Positions 17,757 to 27,420 of a stretch of DNA of 64,000 nt are shown here, in pieces. The notes beneath the pieces are model-generated. The model had not been told where the DNA came from and did no database searches. It was given only the letters and a program-made list of their open reading frames with translations. This stretch comes from G965250275 sp965250275. Its GTDB lineage: Bacteria; Pseudomonadota; Alphaproteobacteria; Rhodobacterales; Rhodobacteraceae. The stretch is taken from contig OZ252297.1 of assembly GCA_965250275.1 (NCBI GenBank), forward strand, positions 3,224,001 through 3,288,000, in the 5' to 3' direction. Every line of letters starts with the position of its first letter. Within the stretch, counting starts at the first letter, position 1. Position numbers and translations under genes: made by a program.

Positions 17757-18978
17757 TCAACTTCCGCTTCGCAACGAAGGCGGGCTGTTGCGGATGGACA
17801 TGGGTCAGGATCCATACCCGGTCTACGAAGAGCTTCGCGAGAAAGACCCGGTTCACTTCGACGACTCTCTGAACGGATGGGTCATCACCCGGAACAAGGA
17901 CATCCGAAAAATCCTGAAAGACCCAAGGTTCTCGGTCGATCGGGTGACGCCTGTGCGCGCACACTATGCCAAACGCTTTTCACCAGTGTTTGATGATTTT
18001 GATGGTTTGCTGTCGCACATGGATGGCGACGACCATACCCGCATCCGAAACCTGGTCCATGCCGCATTCACTCGCACAGAGGTCGACAGCTACGCGGGCT
18101 GGATCGAAGCCTTGGCAGGCCGGCTGATGTCAGCCTGCGTCAATGCTGGCGAGGCGGATTTGGTTCAGGATTTTGCAGTGCCTCTTCCCATAACGGTGAT
18201 CTCCGAAATCGTGGGAATCCCGCCTGAAATGCGCCCCCAGGTCAAAGCCTGGAGCGACGACTACGCTGCCGTTGCGGTCGACTTCTACACCTCGGTCAGC
18301 ACCGAGGTCATGGAACGCGGCATGGAATCGATCACCCAGTTCCGGGCCTATCTGTTGCAACGCATTGAGGAGCTAAGAACGGAAAACAGCTCCGCCTTGC
18401 TCCGAGCGCTTGCCGATGCCGAAAAAGAGGGCGAGGTGCTGTCGAGCAATGAGGTGCTGGCCAATACAATTTTGATGCTGGCAGCCGGAAACGAAACCAC
18501 CACGGCCACATTGGGGCATGGGATGCGCCTTTTCTTCGAACATCCGGATCAAGTGGCCCTGATCCGCGAAAACCCCGCGATGATTGTCAATGCGGTGGAA
18601 GAGATCATGCGCTTGCATGGACCCATCCAGTTCATCGGTCGCTTTGCGCTCGAGGATGTCGAGGTCGGCGGGAAGACGATCCCGAAAGGTGACCTGCTTC
18701 TGCCGGTCATCGCCTCGGCCAACAGGGACCCGGTCGCCTTCCCGAACCCAACCGTGTTCGACATCACTCGCGATCACATTCATCACCTGGCCTTCGCCAC
18801 TGGCCGGCATATGTGCGCGGGTTTGCAATTGGCAAAGCTCGAAGCCCGGCTGGGACTAGAAGCGTTCTTGAAACACATGGACAGCTTTGAGCTGATTGAG
18901 ACGGAGTTCCCGCTTTTCAAGGTGTTCAACATTCATGGCTTTTCGAAGCTTCGGGTGAGGACTAAGGCCGAACGGTAA
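17746..18978 (+). CDS. Cytochrome P450
   Basis: Haem-thiolate monooxygenase of 410 residues, typical of soluble bacterial class I P450s. The I-helix oxygen-binding motif is AGNETTTATLGHG near residue 246, the K-helix ExxR is in EEIMRL near residue 286, and the haem loop is AFATGRHMCAG with axial Cys 357. ATG at 17746 is chosen because GGAG lies seven bases upstream; a GTG at 17719 would add nine unconserved residues. It is divergent from the ketosynthase. No ferredoxin or reductase gene is nearby, so electrons must come from elsewhere. Substrate unknown. Confidence 0.9.
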   Translation: MQFDQLPLRNEGGLLRMDMGQDPYPVYEELREKDPVHFDDSLNGWVITRNKDIRKILKDPRFSVDRVTPVRAHYAKRFSPVFDDFDGLLSHMDGDDHTRIRNLVHAAFTRTEVDSYAGWIEALAGRLMSACVNAGEADLVQDFAVPLPITVISEIVGIPPEMRPQVKAWSDDYAAVAVDFYTSVSTEVMERGMESITQFRAYLLQRIEELRTENSSALLRALADAEKEGEVLSSNEVLANTILMLAAGNETTTATLGHGMRLFFEHPDQVALIRENPAMIVNAVEEIMRLHGPIQFIGRFALEDVEVGGKTIPKGDLLLPVIASANRDPVAFPNPTVFDITRDHIHHLAFATGRHMCAGLQLAKLEARLGLEAFLKHMDSFELIETEFPLFKVFNIHGFSKLRVRTKAER

Positions 18979-19080
18979 GATAAGCCGCTGTGAATGAGAA
19001 ATTTCGTGCTCCGTTCTGCGTCATAACAACTTTGATCCCTGAGACCAGTAGCGTCAGCCAGACGACGAGAAGTGTGGAAG

Positions 19081-19800
19081 CTACTTGGCCACAATCCGAT
19101 CGAGCTCGTCCGCCACAGCTACCGGAGCCATAACCATCGCGTCGTGACCCGTTGCAATCTGGGTGACAGGCCATTGCTTCGCACGGGCCCGCGCCAGCGA
19201 GAGATTGGCCGGTGGGTAGGGAGGGTCTGCGCACTGGATGTAGTGCACATCCAGACCATCTCCTGCAGGCCGCTCAAGGTCCAAACCCGTCGCGAGCGTT
19301 GCAAAAGGATGCGGTGTCAGCCGGGATTGGATAAACTCGGCATCGTCTTTTTTTGCCACACCCATGGCAGCCGGTTCCACCGGGGGCAAGGTAAGCCCAT
19401 CGCTGCTGAATTGAGCCAGTTCTGTTCTGGCCTTGGCGAGTTCCGGGTCAAGAAGGCTCAACCACGTTTCGCCTGCCTCAAGGATTGCGCCGTCAAGATA
19501 GATCAGCTTGGCAATTCTATCGCGGATCTCGTCAGCCACCCCTGTGACAGTGGCCCCTCCGAAACTGTGACCGACCAGAACAATGTCTTGCAATTGCTCA
19601 AAGAGAACATGCTGCACGATATCTTCGACAAAGGTCGCAAGGGTGATGTCATGGTTCAACAAATGGGATCGCTCCCCGACGCCCGTATTGGTCGGAGTGT
19701 CAACGCGGTAGCCCCGCGCCCGCAGGATGTCAGCAACGCGCGACCAGCACCACCCTCCGTGCCAAAGCCCGTGAACCAGAACAAATGCCTGCGGCTTCAT
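19081..19800 (-). CDS. Alpha/beta hydrolase, EstC/salicylate-esterase-like
   Basis: Small alpha/beta hydrolase of 239 residues. The first strand and oxyanion turn read FVLVHGLWHGGWCWSRV, the nucleophile elbow is LVGHSFGG near residue 79, and the catalytic His lies in IATGHDAMVMAP near residue 220. This compact form resembles plant hydroxynitrile-lyase/methylesterase-like enzymes and bacterial counterparts. It is convergent with the P450 gene. Possible tasks are ester cleavage or lactone opening of a P450 or monooxygenase product; this is inference from position. Confidence 0.83.
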   Translation of the reverse strand: MKPQAFVLVHGLWHGGWCWSRVADILRARGYRVDTPTNTGVGERSHLLNHDITLATFVEDIVQHVLFEQLQDIVLVGHSFGGATVTGVADEIRDRIAKLIYLDGAILEAGETWLSLLDPELAKARTELAQFSSDGLTLPPVEPAAMGVAKKDDAEFIQSRLTPHPFATLATGLDLERPAGDGLDVHYIQCADPPYPPANLSLARARAKQWPVTQIATGHDAMVMAPVAVADELDRIVAK

Positions 19801-20505
19801 CTCAACCTCGAGTTTCGTTCACCAAACAACGCGCTTCGCAAGCACGCACGCACGCAATGCGCGTTGGACCAACGGCAACTTTAGCACTTTGTCCACGTTG
19901 AACCTGCGTTCCGCGCAATCTTACCAAGCACATTTGCGGCCCTGGAACGTTCGTTGCAAACCGGCAAGAACTCAAGAACTTGATTTGATGGCGGCGCGCT
20001 GCGGTCGGCGACGGCGCTGAGAGCAAATCAGGGCTCGCCCGAGACAAAAGACATGATCGCAGCGCTGCCCATACTGCTGCCCGCAAACACCGTTGTCTTT
20101 CTAAGGTTCATTGCATCTTTGGGGCATACTCGCAGGCAAAGCTGTTCGTTCAACGCTTGCCGCGGCAGGTGAGGATCCTACCCTCATCGGCGGCTGTAGT
20201 CCGTGGAGTTCCTATAGTGCTGCGGATAATTGCCGTTAACTGGCAGGCCACGGACATCGAGTGGCCTGCATTTTGTGCGGGTATCTAGGTTTAGGCCGTA
20301 CCTAGCCCAATCTAACCGACGCTGCTCTCTTTCCAGCAGAATAGCACGACGAACTCGGTTGGCTGCTGGGATTCGTCGTTTTCGCTCACATCTTGATGGC
20401 CATCTGATGGCAGCAACCTATCCAAAAAACGATACTATGAGACGGATGATCGGGCGGCCTAAATGCACCGACTGCACTAATCGTGCCAGAGAGCGGCAAT
20501 CCCAC
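19801..20505. other. Gene-free gap of about 700 bases
   Basis: No protein gene with a recognisable domain was found on either strand. The one clear structure is a hairpin at 20243-20269, listed separately. Confidence 0.5.
20243..20275 (+). terminator. Hairpin followed by ATTTTG
   Basis: GCAGGCCAC and GTGGCCTGC form a perfect nine-base stem with a nine-base loop, followed by ATTTTG. It looks like an intrinsic terminator on the plus strand, although no gene was recognised upstream; a small RNA is one possible source. Confidence 0.4.
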
Positions 20506-22081
20506 CTAGGTACTTGCGCTGTCTTCTGTTCGGAACAGGCAGCTCAGATGAGCCACTAGGTCCGGCGCGTGGCACCGGCCCAGGTGGCTGATGTGATGAT
20601 CCGCGCGGATCGCGCAGATCATTGGGCTTTTAATATCAAGCTTCTTCCAGAATCTGTTTTGCGGATCAAAGACAAGTTCGATGCCGGCGAGATCAAATGA
20701 CCCCAGTTCCTCTGACGTCACAACAATGTGTCGCAGAGCGGGAAAAGCTCGCGTTGCCTTGGCTGCCTCAGCGACCGAATTCAGATTGGTGTTGTTTCCC
20801 AACAAATGCAGGATGGTCATATCCGTGTGTCGAAGTAGATCCGCCAATCGGACCGTTTTGCCGTTCCAGACCAGCCCTTCGATACTTGGAGCAACCGATC
20901 CGGCAATTTGGGGTGCGTCGATTCGGGCCATAGCTCCAGACTTTCTCGGACGCCCCCATGGCGCTGACACGCTTTTGTTCCGAGTCGCTTAGCGTTTCAA
21001 AATGCGCCTCCAGAAGTTTCCCGGTCCGATCCATCAGGCGCGAATTGGTGGTCACACCGGTGTTCACCGCGATGCTGTTTACTTCACGTCGTTCTACGGC
21101 ATATGTGCTGAGCAGCTCTTCGCTGGCGTATCCATGCCACGCCAGCGCCAGTTTCCAACCCAGGTTAAACGCATCCTGCAATCCCATATTCATCCCATGC
21201 CCATCCATTGGATTGGTCGCATGGGCGGCATCGCCAATCAGAAAAACGCGGCCGTTCTGGAACTTGTCAGCAATTTTTGCGTTGGCATGAAAATACTGGA
21301 CCGGCGTTACAAAAACCGGCTTGGCACCGGGGCGCGTCTCACCGAGACGTCCAATGATTGTGCTGATCGGATCGTTGGTGTCCTCGCACGGCCCAAAAAC
21401 CAGCCGCCACGTGTCATTGCCTATGGGAAATGGTGCGACGACTGGAAGTCCCAGGCACAAGTCTATCCGCCCATCTTCGATCGACCAACCTTCGATCCGA
21501 GCGTCAACAGCGGCCCAAGTCTCAGGGTATTCCGTCCCTTCCAGACTCGCACCGATCAGGTCACGCACCTTGGAATGATACCCATCTGCACCAACCAACC
21601 AACTGGCAGCAATCACATCTTGGTGTTCGTCCATCTCAATTGATACGTCGACTCGGTCTTCACACGGCAAAAAGTCCGTACAGATGGTCCCAAACTCGAT
21701 CGTCCCACCTAGGGTCCGGATATGTTCTCCTAAGATGTCGACCGTTTCCGTTTCAGGCAGGGAAAGGGTACATTTGTGGATGCCCTCGATCAGACCAAAG
21801 TCAACCTCTGCAAAATGTGTGCCGTCCTTGAGAAACCGAAATTTTCTGATTTCGACGCCACGCTCATAAAACGCTTCGACCAGGCCAAGGTCATCAAGTA
21901 TATCGAGCGACCGAGGTTTGATCGATGTGGCCTGCGTGAGCTGGGTTAGGTCCTTGTGTTTTTCAAAAATCCGCACCGGCACGTCGCGCCGCAAGAGCTC
22001 GATTGCCAAGAGCAAGCCGGAAGGCCCGGCGCCTACGATAACGACTGGCAGGTCTGTTGTTGAGGAGGATCGGTCGATCAT
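20506..22081 (-). pseudogene. FAD-dependent aromatic monooxygenase (PheA/TfdB family), interrupted by one frameshift
   Basis: A flavoprotein hydroxylase split between two frames. The N-terminal FAD/substrate part starts at ATG 22081 (MIDRSSSTTDLP) with the dinucleotide motif VVIVGAGPSG, and the second FAD motif GRVFLIGDAAHATNPMDG lies near residue 275; that frame drifts out of homology near SEKVWSYG. The C-terminal thioredoxin-like domain continues in the neighbouring frame from about ARIDAPQIAG to the stop at 20506. The break lies near 20925-20955. Joined, the protein would be about 520 residues, normal for the family. It could be a true pseudogene, programmed shift or sequencing error. Its place suggests hydroxylation of an aromatic or polyketide-like compound. 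Confidence 0.8.
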
Positions 22082-22294
22082 GTCATCTCGCTTGTGACGT
22101 CGGGCAAGGCCCGTGATTTGGTCGCTCTGCACAGGTTTGAACCAACGAGCTAAAACACGCCAGCGGATAGGTTCCGGCAATCACTGGACTGGGTTCAAAG
22201 ATAACCCGAGCCGGGGCAGAGAAACAATTTTTGCATCGAGCGCTCAATTATGATCAGGGTCTAAGCGGTCGTTCACCTCGGCTTTTACAAATGT

Positions 22295-22315
22295 CTGCTT
22301 TGGTTGACAAAGCAG
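22295..22315. terminator. Hairpin near the methyltransferase 3' end
   Basis: CTGCTTTG and CAAAGCAG, a perfect eight-base stem with a five-base loop, about 60 bases beyond the stop of the minus-strand methyltransferase. Only weak T content follows, so terminator function is uncertain. Confidence 0.35.
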
Positions 22316-22372
22316 GTATTGCCCTAGAGGTCAGCAACGGCTGCTTGGGGGTCAAAGCTCGGGCGTCGAACA

Positions 22373-23179
22373 CTATTCGGTTGCTGACCTAGCCAGAACC
22401 ACTTTGAAAGTGGCGCCGAATTCGATCCGGCCATCTGATTTTCGGAATGGCGCGATAGCCGAAAGATGCGCCTTGTCCACCGCATCTTTCCCAGCCAAGC
22501 TTATTGCTTTCGCCGCTACGCCAGATGCAGCAAGGCCCGCAATTGCAGCCGGTTCGTTTGGATAGGACCAGGGACTATCGACATCAAAGACATCGTACGG
22601 TTCGAAACCACCTTTCCGGACGAACCGGCGTAGAACGAGGTCGTTCGACAACGCAAATGGGCCAGGCGCGTTGGGTGGTGGCGGCGGCAAAAGCGGCTTT
22701 AGCGCTGTCACCACCTCAGCCGCCTCCATGCCTTCTGGATCGCCCCATGTTGCAATGGCCAGTGTTCCGCCTGGCGCAAGGACGCGCTTTGCTTCTGACA
22801 AAGCAGCGGCGACGTCCCCGGCATATTGGATGGCGTTGAAACTTGTCACCAGATCAAAGCCGCCGTCTTGGAACGGGAGTTCTTGCAAATCCCCCACATG
22901 AAAGGCCGCTGCCGGCAAGCGAGACTGGGCAATGTCGATCAATGCAGTCGATGCATCGAGACCAGTCACCAGCGCACCCAGCGCGCTGGCCTTTGCTGCC
23001 GCCATTCCTGCCCCGCAGCCGATATCAAGGTATCTTGTCCCCTCGCTCACGCCAGTACGGTCGAGCACCGTGTCGAAGACAGGTGCAATCGAGGCTTCCT
23101 GGTACTTGGCCCAATCCTGCGCCCGGTGGCCCCACAACTCCCCGTTTGTAATCCCTGTCATACTGTTGATCTGTGTCAT
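22373..23179 (-). CDS. Class I SAM-dependent methyltransferase (Methyltransf_11 type)
   Basis: Soluble methyltransferase of 268 residues. Motif I is YLDIGCGAGMAAA near residue 52, the acidic strand end is VTGLDAST near residue 72, and the post-motif region DLVTSFNAIQYAG lies near residue 112. The sequence resembles small-molecule methyltransferases of the UbiE/Cfa group rather than DNA or RNA enzymes. It is divergent from an HxlR regulator, which may control it, and lies downstream in orientation from no other gene. Substrate unknown. Confidence 0.87.
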   Translation of the reverse strand: MTQINSMTGITNGELWGHRAQDWAKYQEASIAPVFDTVLDRTGVSEGTRYLDIGCGAGMAAAKASALGALVTGLDASTALIDIAQSRLPAAAFHVGDLQELPFQDGGFDLVTSFNAIQYAGDVAAALSEAKRVLAPGGTLAIATWGDPEGMEAAEVVTALKPLLPPPPPNAPGPFALSNDLVLRRFVRKGGFEPYDVFDVDSPWSYPNEPAAIAGLAASGVAAKAISLAGKDAVDKAHLSAIAPFRKSDGRIEFGATFKVVLARSATE

Positions 23180-23322
23180 CGTTTTCTCCTCACTTTTGCG
23201 ATGACCAAGTCAAACATCGATCATTTCTGTCAAAGTAGTGCGCCGGAGGTACTGCTGCTGGTACTCCAAACGTACTAGCCCAAGAGTCTTTGCCGGTTAT
23301 GATAGGCGGTGAGGAGCTTGTC

Positions 23323-24030
23323 ATGAACGTCAAACCATACGGTCTTCTATGCCCGATTTCCCGCGCCAGCCAATTGCTGGAACCTCGATGGACTATTCCA
23401 ATCCTGACTGAGATTTGGGCCGGAGCCACCAGATTCAACACGTTGCGACGACGCCTCGGCAGCATCTCCCCCGGCGTGCTGTCACGACGGCTTTCGGAGA
23501 TGGAGAACAATGGCCTCGTGGAGCGTGTCGAAGACAAGGCAACGGGTTCCGTAGACTACTTCCGAACACCAAAGTCTGAAGCTCTGGAACCCGTCATCAA
23601 AGCGCTCGGGGTCTGGGCACAGCAAAACATTGAAGCTGAAGTCGCGCTCGCGGGAACACTGGCTTCACCGATGATGTGGAAATGTCAAAGTGTGCTCCAG
23701 GTAGATGCTCTGCCTGACAAGCGATCCGTGATCCGCTTTCATTTCAGGGATGAGCCAACGGACTACGACACATTTTGGTTTCTGGCCCAGCGAGGAGCAC
23801 CACCTGAACTGTGTGTACACGATCCTGATCTGGACGTTGACCTGTATGTTGAAACAACACTGGTCGCGATGGACGGAATCATCATGGGTCGAACCACATT
23901 GGCCAAAGAGACGGAAATGGGGTCCTTCTTTCTTAGTGGTGATCCACGACTGGCTCGAACATTTCAGGACTGGCTGCCGCCCGCACCCTACGCCAAAGTT
24001 CCTGATATCCTTCCATTGAGATCGAAATGA
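23323..24030 (+). CDS. HxlR-family winged-helix transcriptional regulator with extra C-terminal domain
   Basis: Regulator of about 235 residues. The winged helix (ASQLLEPRWTIPILTEIW, then TRFNTLRRRLGSISPGVLS and RRLSEMENNGLVER) spans residues 10-85 and is characteristic of HxlR/MarR-like repressors. A C-terminal domain of about 120 residues is longer than in minimal HxlR proteins and may sense a ligand, as in SCP2-like fusions. ATG at 23323 is preferred because GAGGAG lies six bases upstream. Divergent from the methyltransferase, its likely target. Confidence 0.85.
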   Translation: MNVKPYGLLCPISRASQLLEPRWTIPILTEIWAGATRFNTLRRRLGSISPGVLSRRLSEMENNGLVERVEDKATGSVDYFRTPKSEALEPVIKALGVWAQQNIEAEVALAGTLASPMMWKCQSVLQVDALPDKRSVIRFHFRDEPTDYDTFWFLAQRGAPPELCVHDPDLDVDLYVETTLVAMDGIIMGRTTLAKETEMGSFFLSGDPRLARTFQDWLPPAPYAKVPDILPLRSK

Positions 24031-24440
24031 GAAAACCAACGTCTGCTTTAGGCGCCGCACTAAGTAAAATGGGCTCGAAGCAGTCGTACGTCCCAAAACA
24101 TCCGGGTGTCGGCTTTAAGGTCGAAGCGGACATTAGTGCGAGACATAACTACCAGCAGCGTTGCGGAGATAGCCAGTACAGGATTTGGTGGAGTTTCGCG
24201 TGTGGCGCGCAGCCCGGAAATTGTGCACCCAGCATCACGAAGCTGAAACGAGTGGCAGGCTAACAAAAACTACCGGCGCGGGTTTGGCCGAGGGAACACC
24301 AGAGCCAAGTTCGTGTTGCTCTAAAACGATGTCAGTTGCACAATGCGCGCTCGCAATGCGGAACGCTCTCAAAACTTCGGCAATTGGGGGTATTGGCTTT
24401 TGTCCCTATCTCTCGTGCGACCCTGAGGAGCGCCTAACCC
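24031..24440. other. Gene-free gap of about 410 bases
   Basis: No supported gene or RNA. It presumably holds the promoter for the GH13 phosphorylase gene on the plus strand; no clear core promoter was identified. Confidence 0.4.
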
Positions 24441-26186
24441 TTGTTGAAGACCCATCGCCTTCTGCTTGCGCGCCTCAAAGAGCTTGTCGGAATGATCTAT
24501 CCCGACGAAAACGCAGAGAGTCTGGCTGCGTCGATTTGTGAGATCTTTTGGCCAAAGGGAACTACGCCGCGCAGACGCGCCAGATTGCCCAGCAATCGAT
24601 TGTGGTCGGAACGGGATGCAGTTCTGATTACATACGGCGACACGTTGCTGGATGGGCAGCACAAACCCCTGGATTTGCTGCAGGATTTCTTGGCGCGCCA
24701 TCTGCAGGGCGTAGTGAACGGAGTCCACGTTCTGCCGTTTTTTCCCTTCAGTTCGGATGATGGTTTCGCTGTGACCGACTACCGCGCGGTTAACTCACGC
24801 CTCGGAGAATGGAGCGACATCGCACGGATCGCCTCGCGCTTTCACCTGATGTCAGACCTCGTGCTAAACCATGTCTCCAGCCAAGGTGCTTGGTTTCACG
24901 AGTACCAGCAGGGGAATGCTCCTTTTGATGACTTCTTCTGCGAAGCGGACCCAAACGATGATTTTTCGAAGGTTGTCCGTCCGCGCACGACCCCGCTCTT
25001 GCGCAAGGTCGAAACCCGCCATGGCGACCGGCATGTCTGGTGCACCTTCAGTCACGATCAGATCGATTTGAACTTTCAAAATCCCGAAGTTTTGCTGGAG
25101 ATGTTGCGGATTATCCGCATGCACATCGACAACGGGGTGCGCATTCTGCGACTGGATGCGGTGGCATTTATCTGGAAGACACCGGGCACGTCCTGCATTC
25201 ATCTGCCGCAGGCCCATTCGATCGTTCGGTTGCTTCGCTTGCTTTGCGACTATGAAAACCAGCCTGTCGTTCTGTTGACCGAAACCAATGTGCCACGTGC
25301 CGAGAACCTCAGCTACTTCGGCAATCGGAACGAGGCCCATGCCGTCTACAACTTCCCACTTCCACCCCTGGTCTTGCATGCGATGCAATCGGGAACGGCG
25401 CGGTATCTGCATCAGTGGCAGTCCACCATGCCGCCGGCACAACTTGGATGTGCTTATCTGAATTTCACCGCGAGCCATGATGGAATCGGGTTGCGCCCGG
25501 CGGAGGGCGTTTTACCGCCCGGGGAAAGAGATCGAATGATCGATACAGCACTTGAGGCCGGCGCCTTGGTCTCCATGCGTGCGTTGCCCGATGGTGCGGA
25601 GTCCGCTTACGAGTTGAACTGCTCGCTGTTCGATGTGATGCGACGCACGTTCAAGGGAGTGGACGGCAATCACATAGAGCGATTTCTGTGCTCCCAGACG
25701 ATACCGATGTCGCTCGAAGGGATCCCCGCAATCTATATTCACTCGCTCCTTGCCACGCCCAGCGACCACGAGGCCGTGGCCCGCCGGGGCATGAATCGCG
25801 CAATCAACCGTCACCGCTGGCAGTATCCGGATCTGTTGTCCCGGCTGAAAGACCCCTCAACGGATCAGCACCGTGTTATGACGTCCCTGACGGAACGCTT
25901 CAAGATCAGGTCCCAGCAAGAGGCCTTCCACCCCAACGCCACGCAGTTCACCTTGCGTCTTGATGATCGGTTGTTTGGCGTCTGGCGACAAAGCCTTGAT
26001 CGTCATCAATCCATTTTTGCGATCCACAATGTGAGCGACGAGATCGTGCTGCTCAACCCAACGGAAATCAATCTCATCATGGATGACAGGTGGAGCGACC
26101 TTCTGTCGGCAGAGGAAGTGATTGCGACCGGGCCAGACATCCCTTTTCAGCCTTACCAATGTCGCTGGATCACCAACCGGTTTTGA
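24441..26186 (+). CDS. GH13 family glycoside phosphorylase, probable glucosylglycerate phosphorylase
   Basis: Alpha-amylase-superfamily enzyme of 581 residues. The barrel motifs of the sucrose-phosphorylase subfamily (GH13_18) are visible: VHVLPFFPFSSDDGFAVTDY near residue 95, LRLDAVAFIWK with the nucleophile Asp near residue 235, LLTETNVP with the acid/base Glu near residue 278, and ASHDGIGLRP near residue 347. In this subfamily the reaction is phosphorolysis of an alpha-glucoside to glucose-1-phosphate. Because it converges on glucosyl-3-phosphoglycerate synthase and phosphatase genes, glucosylglycerate is the most plausible substrate; sucrose is an alternative. TTG start behind GAGGAG is tentative. 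Confidence 0.82.
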   Translation: MLKTHRLLLARLKELVGMIYPDENAESLAASICEIFWPKGTTPRRRARLPSNRLWSERDAVLITYGDTLLDGQHKPLDLLQDFLARHLQGVVNGVHVLPFFPFSSDDGFAVTDYRAVNSRLGEWSDIARIASRFHLMSDLVLNHVSSQGAWFHEYQQGNAPFDDFFCEADPNDDFSKVVRPRTTPLLRKVETRHGDRHVWCTFSHDQIDLNFQNPEVLLEMLRIIRMHIDNGVRILRLDAVAFIWKTPGTSCIHLPQAHSIVRLLRLLCDYENQPVVLLTETNVPRAENLSYFGNRNEAHAVYNFPLPPLVLHAMQSGTARYLHQWQSTMPPAQLGCAYLNFTASHDGIGLRPAEGVLPPGERDRMIDTALEAGALVSMRALPDGAESAYELNCSLFDVMRRTFKGVDGNHIERFLCSQTIPMSLEGIPAIYIHSLLATPSDHEAVARRGMNRAINRHRWQYPDLLSRLKDPSTDQHRVMTSLTERFKIRSQQEAFHPNATQFTLRLDDRLFGVWRQSLDRHQSIFAIHNVSDEIVLLNPTEINLIMDDRWSDLLSAEEVIATGPDIPFQPYQCRWITNRF

Positions 26187-26199
26187 CCGGACCACAGCG

Positions 26200-27420
26200 T
26201 CAGCAGAATTCCTTCTCGTCATCCGCTGCCGCTCTTTTGAAGTCGAACAGGAAATCCGGATCGGCAGAGTGAACGCGGTTCCAGGTCGCAATGAAAGGTG
26301 TCTCGTTGGGGTTCTCGATAAAAAGCTGCCCTGCGCGAATGATGTTGTCTGCAAAGAGCTCGACTGACTTTTCTTCGACGTGACGATCGACTGACAGGCC
26401 ATTCATTTTTGCGTCGTTGTAGTAGCTGTCCAGAAGATCCAGCGCGGCGCGGTAGTATGTGGCCTTGAGCGAACGGAACAAATTTGGCGTGAACACCGTG
26501 CCGTCGGCAGCCAGCTTGCGGAAAATGGCCTTGCAAATGTCGGTGGACATGCGGCTGAGACCTTTTGAGGCATCCTCAGGCGAAAGGTCCTGATGCTTGT
26601 GATCGTAAGCATCGGCAATCTCGACCTGGCACACCGACTGCGGTGCCAGATTACGCCAGGCTTCGGACAAAACACCGATCTCCAGCCCCCAATCCGAGGG
26701 AATTCGCAAATCGGGCAAAGTCATCATCCGCATCGCGAACTCCCCCGAGAGCGGGTAGCGAAAGCTGCGCAGGTAATCGAGGTAATCCCGGTCACCCACG
26801 ACCTTTTTGAGTGCAATCAGCAAAGGGCTGACCAAAAGCCGCGTGACCCGACCGTTGAGCTTTTGGCCATCGACCCTTGGGTAAAACCCTTTCGCCATCT
26901 GATAGCCGAACGCCGGATTGGCGACAGGATAGACCAGGCGTGCCAACATCTCCCGGCGGTAATTCAGAATATCGCAGTCGTGCAAGGCCATCACCGCGCT
27001 GTCAGCGCACGCAATCAAATAGCCGATGCATCCCCAAACGTTTTTGCCTTTTCCCGGCTCCATCGGCGCCAACTCAATATCTTCGAGACGGGCACCAAGT
27101 GCCTTCATCCTCGGGCTATCATTCCAGAGCACGACATGCGGTTGGGGTAGTCTCGCAAAGAACGTTTTTGCATTGCGGAACTGCGCTTCGTTCGCCTGAT
27201 CGAGCCCCACCACGATCCGATGCAGGTAAGGAACTTCAGACAGTTCGTCGACAATCACCTTGAGGGCGGGGCCTTCCAGTTCAGAATAGAGGCAGGGCAG
27301 AACCAACGTGATCTTGCGCGTTTCGGAAAACGCGACCAGTTCATTTGTAAGGTCATCCAAGCTGCGCGTTCTGAGATTGTGCAGCGTCGCAATGTTCCCG
27401 TTTTGATGAAAATCAGCCAT
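26200..27420 (-). CDS. gpgS: Glucosyl-3-phosphoglycerate synthase-like glycosyltransferase (GT81 type)
   Basis: Cytosolic glycosyltransferase of 406 residues with a GT-A fold. The metal-binding DxD is in VMALHDCDILNY near residue 147, followed by RLVYPVANPAFGYQMAKGFY and the NGRVTRLLVSPLL block typical of GpgS/MpgS-like enzymes. Expected reaction: NDP-glucose plus 3-phosphoglycerate to glucosyl-3-phosphoglycerate, first step of the compatible solute glucosylglycerate. A mannosyl donor cannot be excluded by eye. The start overlaps the end of the upstream phosphatase gene by eight bases, so both form one operon. Confidence 0.83.
   Translation of the reverse strand: MADFHQNGNIATLHNLRTRSLDDLTNELVAFSETRKITLVLPCLYSELEGPALKVIVDELSEVPYLHRIVVGLDQANEAQFRNAKTFFARLPQPHVVLWNDSPRMKALGARLEDIELAPMEPGKGKNVWGCIGYLIACADSAVMALHDCDILNYRREMLARLVYPVANPAFGYQMAKGFYPRVDGQKLNGRVTRLLVSPLLIALKKVVGDRDYLDYLRSFRYPLSGEFAMRMMTLPDLRIPSDWGLEIGVLSEAWRNLAPQSVCQVEIADAYDHKHQDLSPEDASKGLSRMSTDICKAIFRKLAADGTVFTPNLFRSLKATYYRAALDLLDSYYNDAKMNGLSVDRHVEEKSVELFADNIIRAGQLFIENPNETPFIATWNRVHSADPDFLFDFKRAAADDEKEFC

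Noticed and set aside
20230..20559. Plus-strand frame of 109 codons before the monooxygenase
   Set aside because: Arg/Ser-rich random-looking protein, overlaps a hairpin and the end of the monooxygenase on the other strand.
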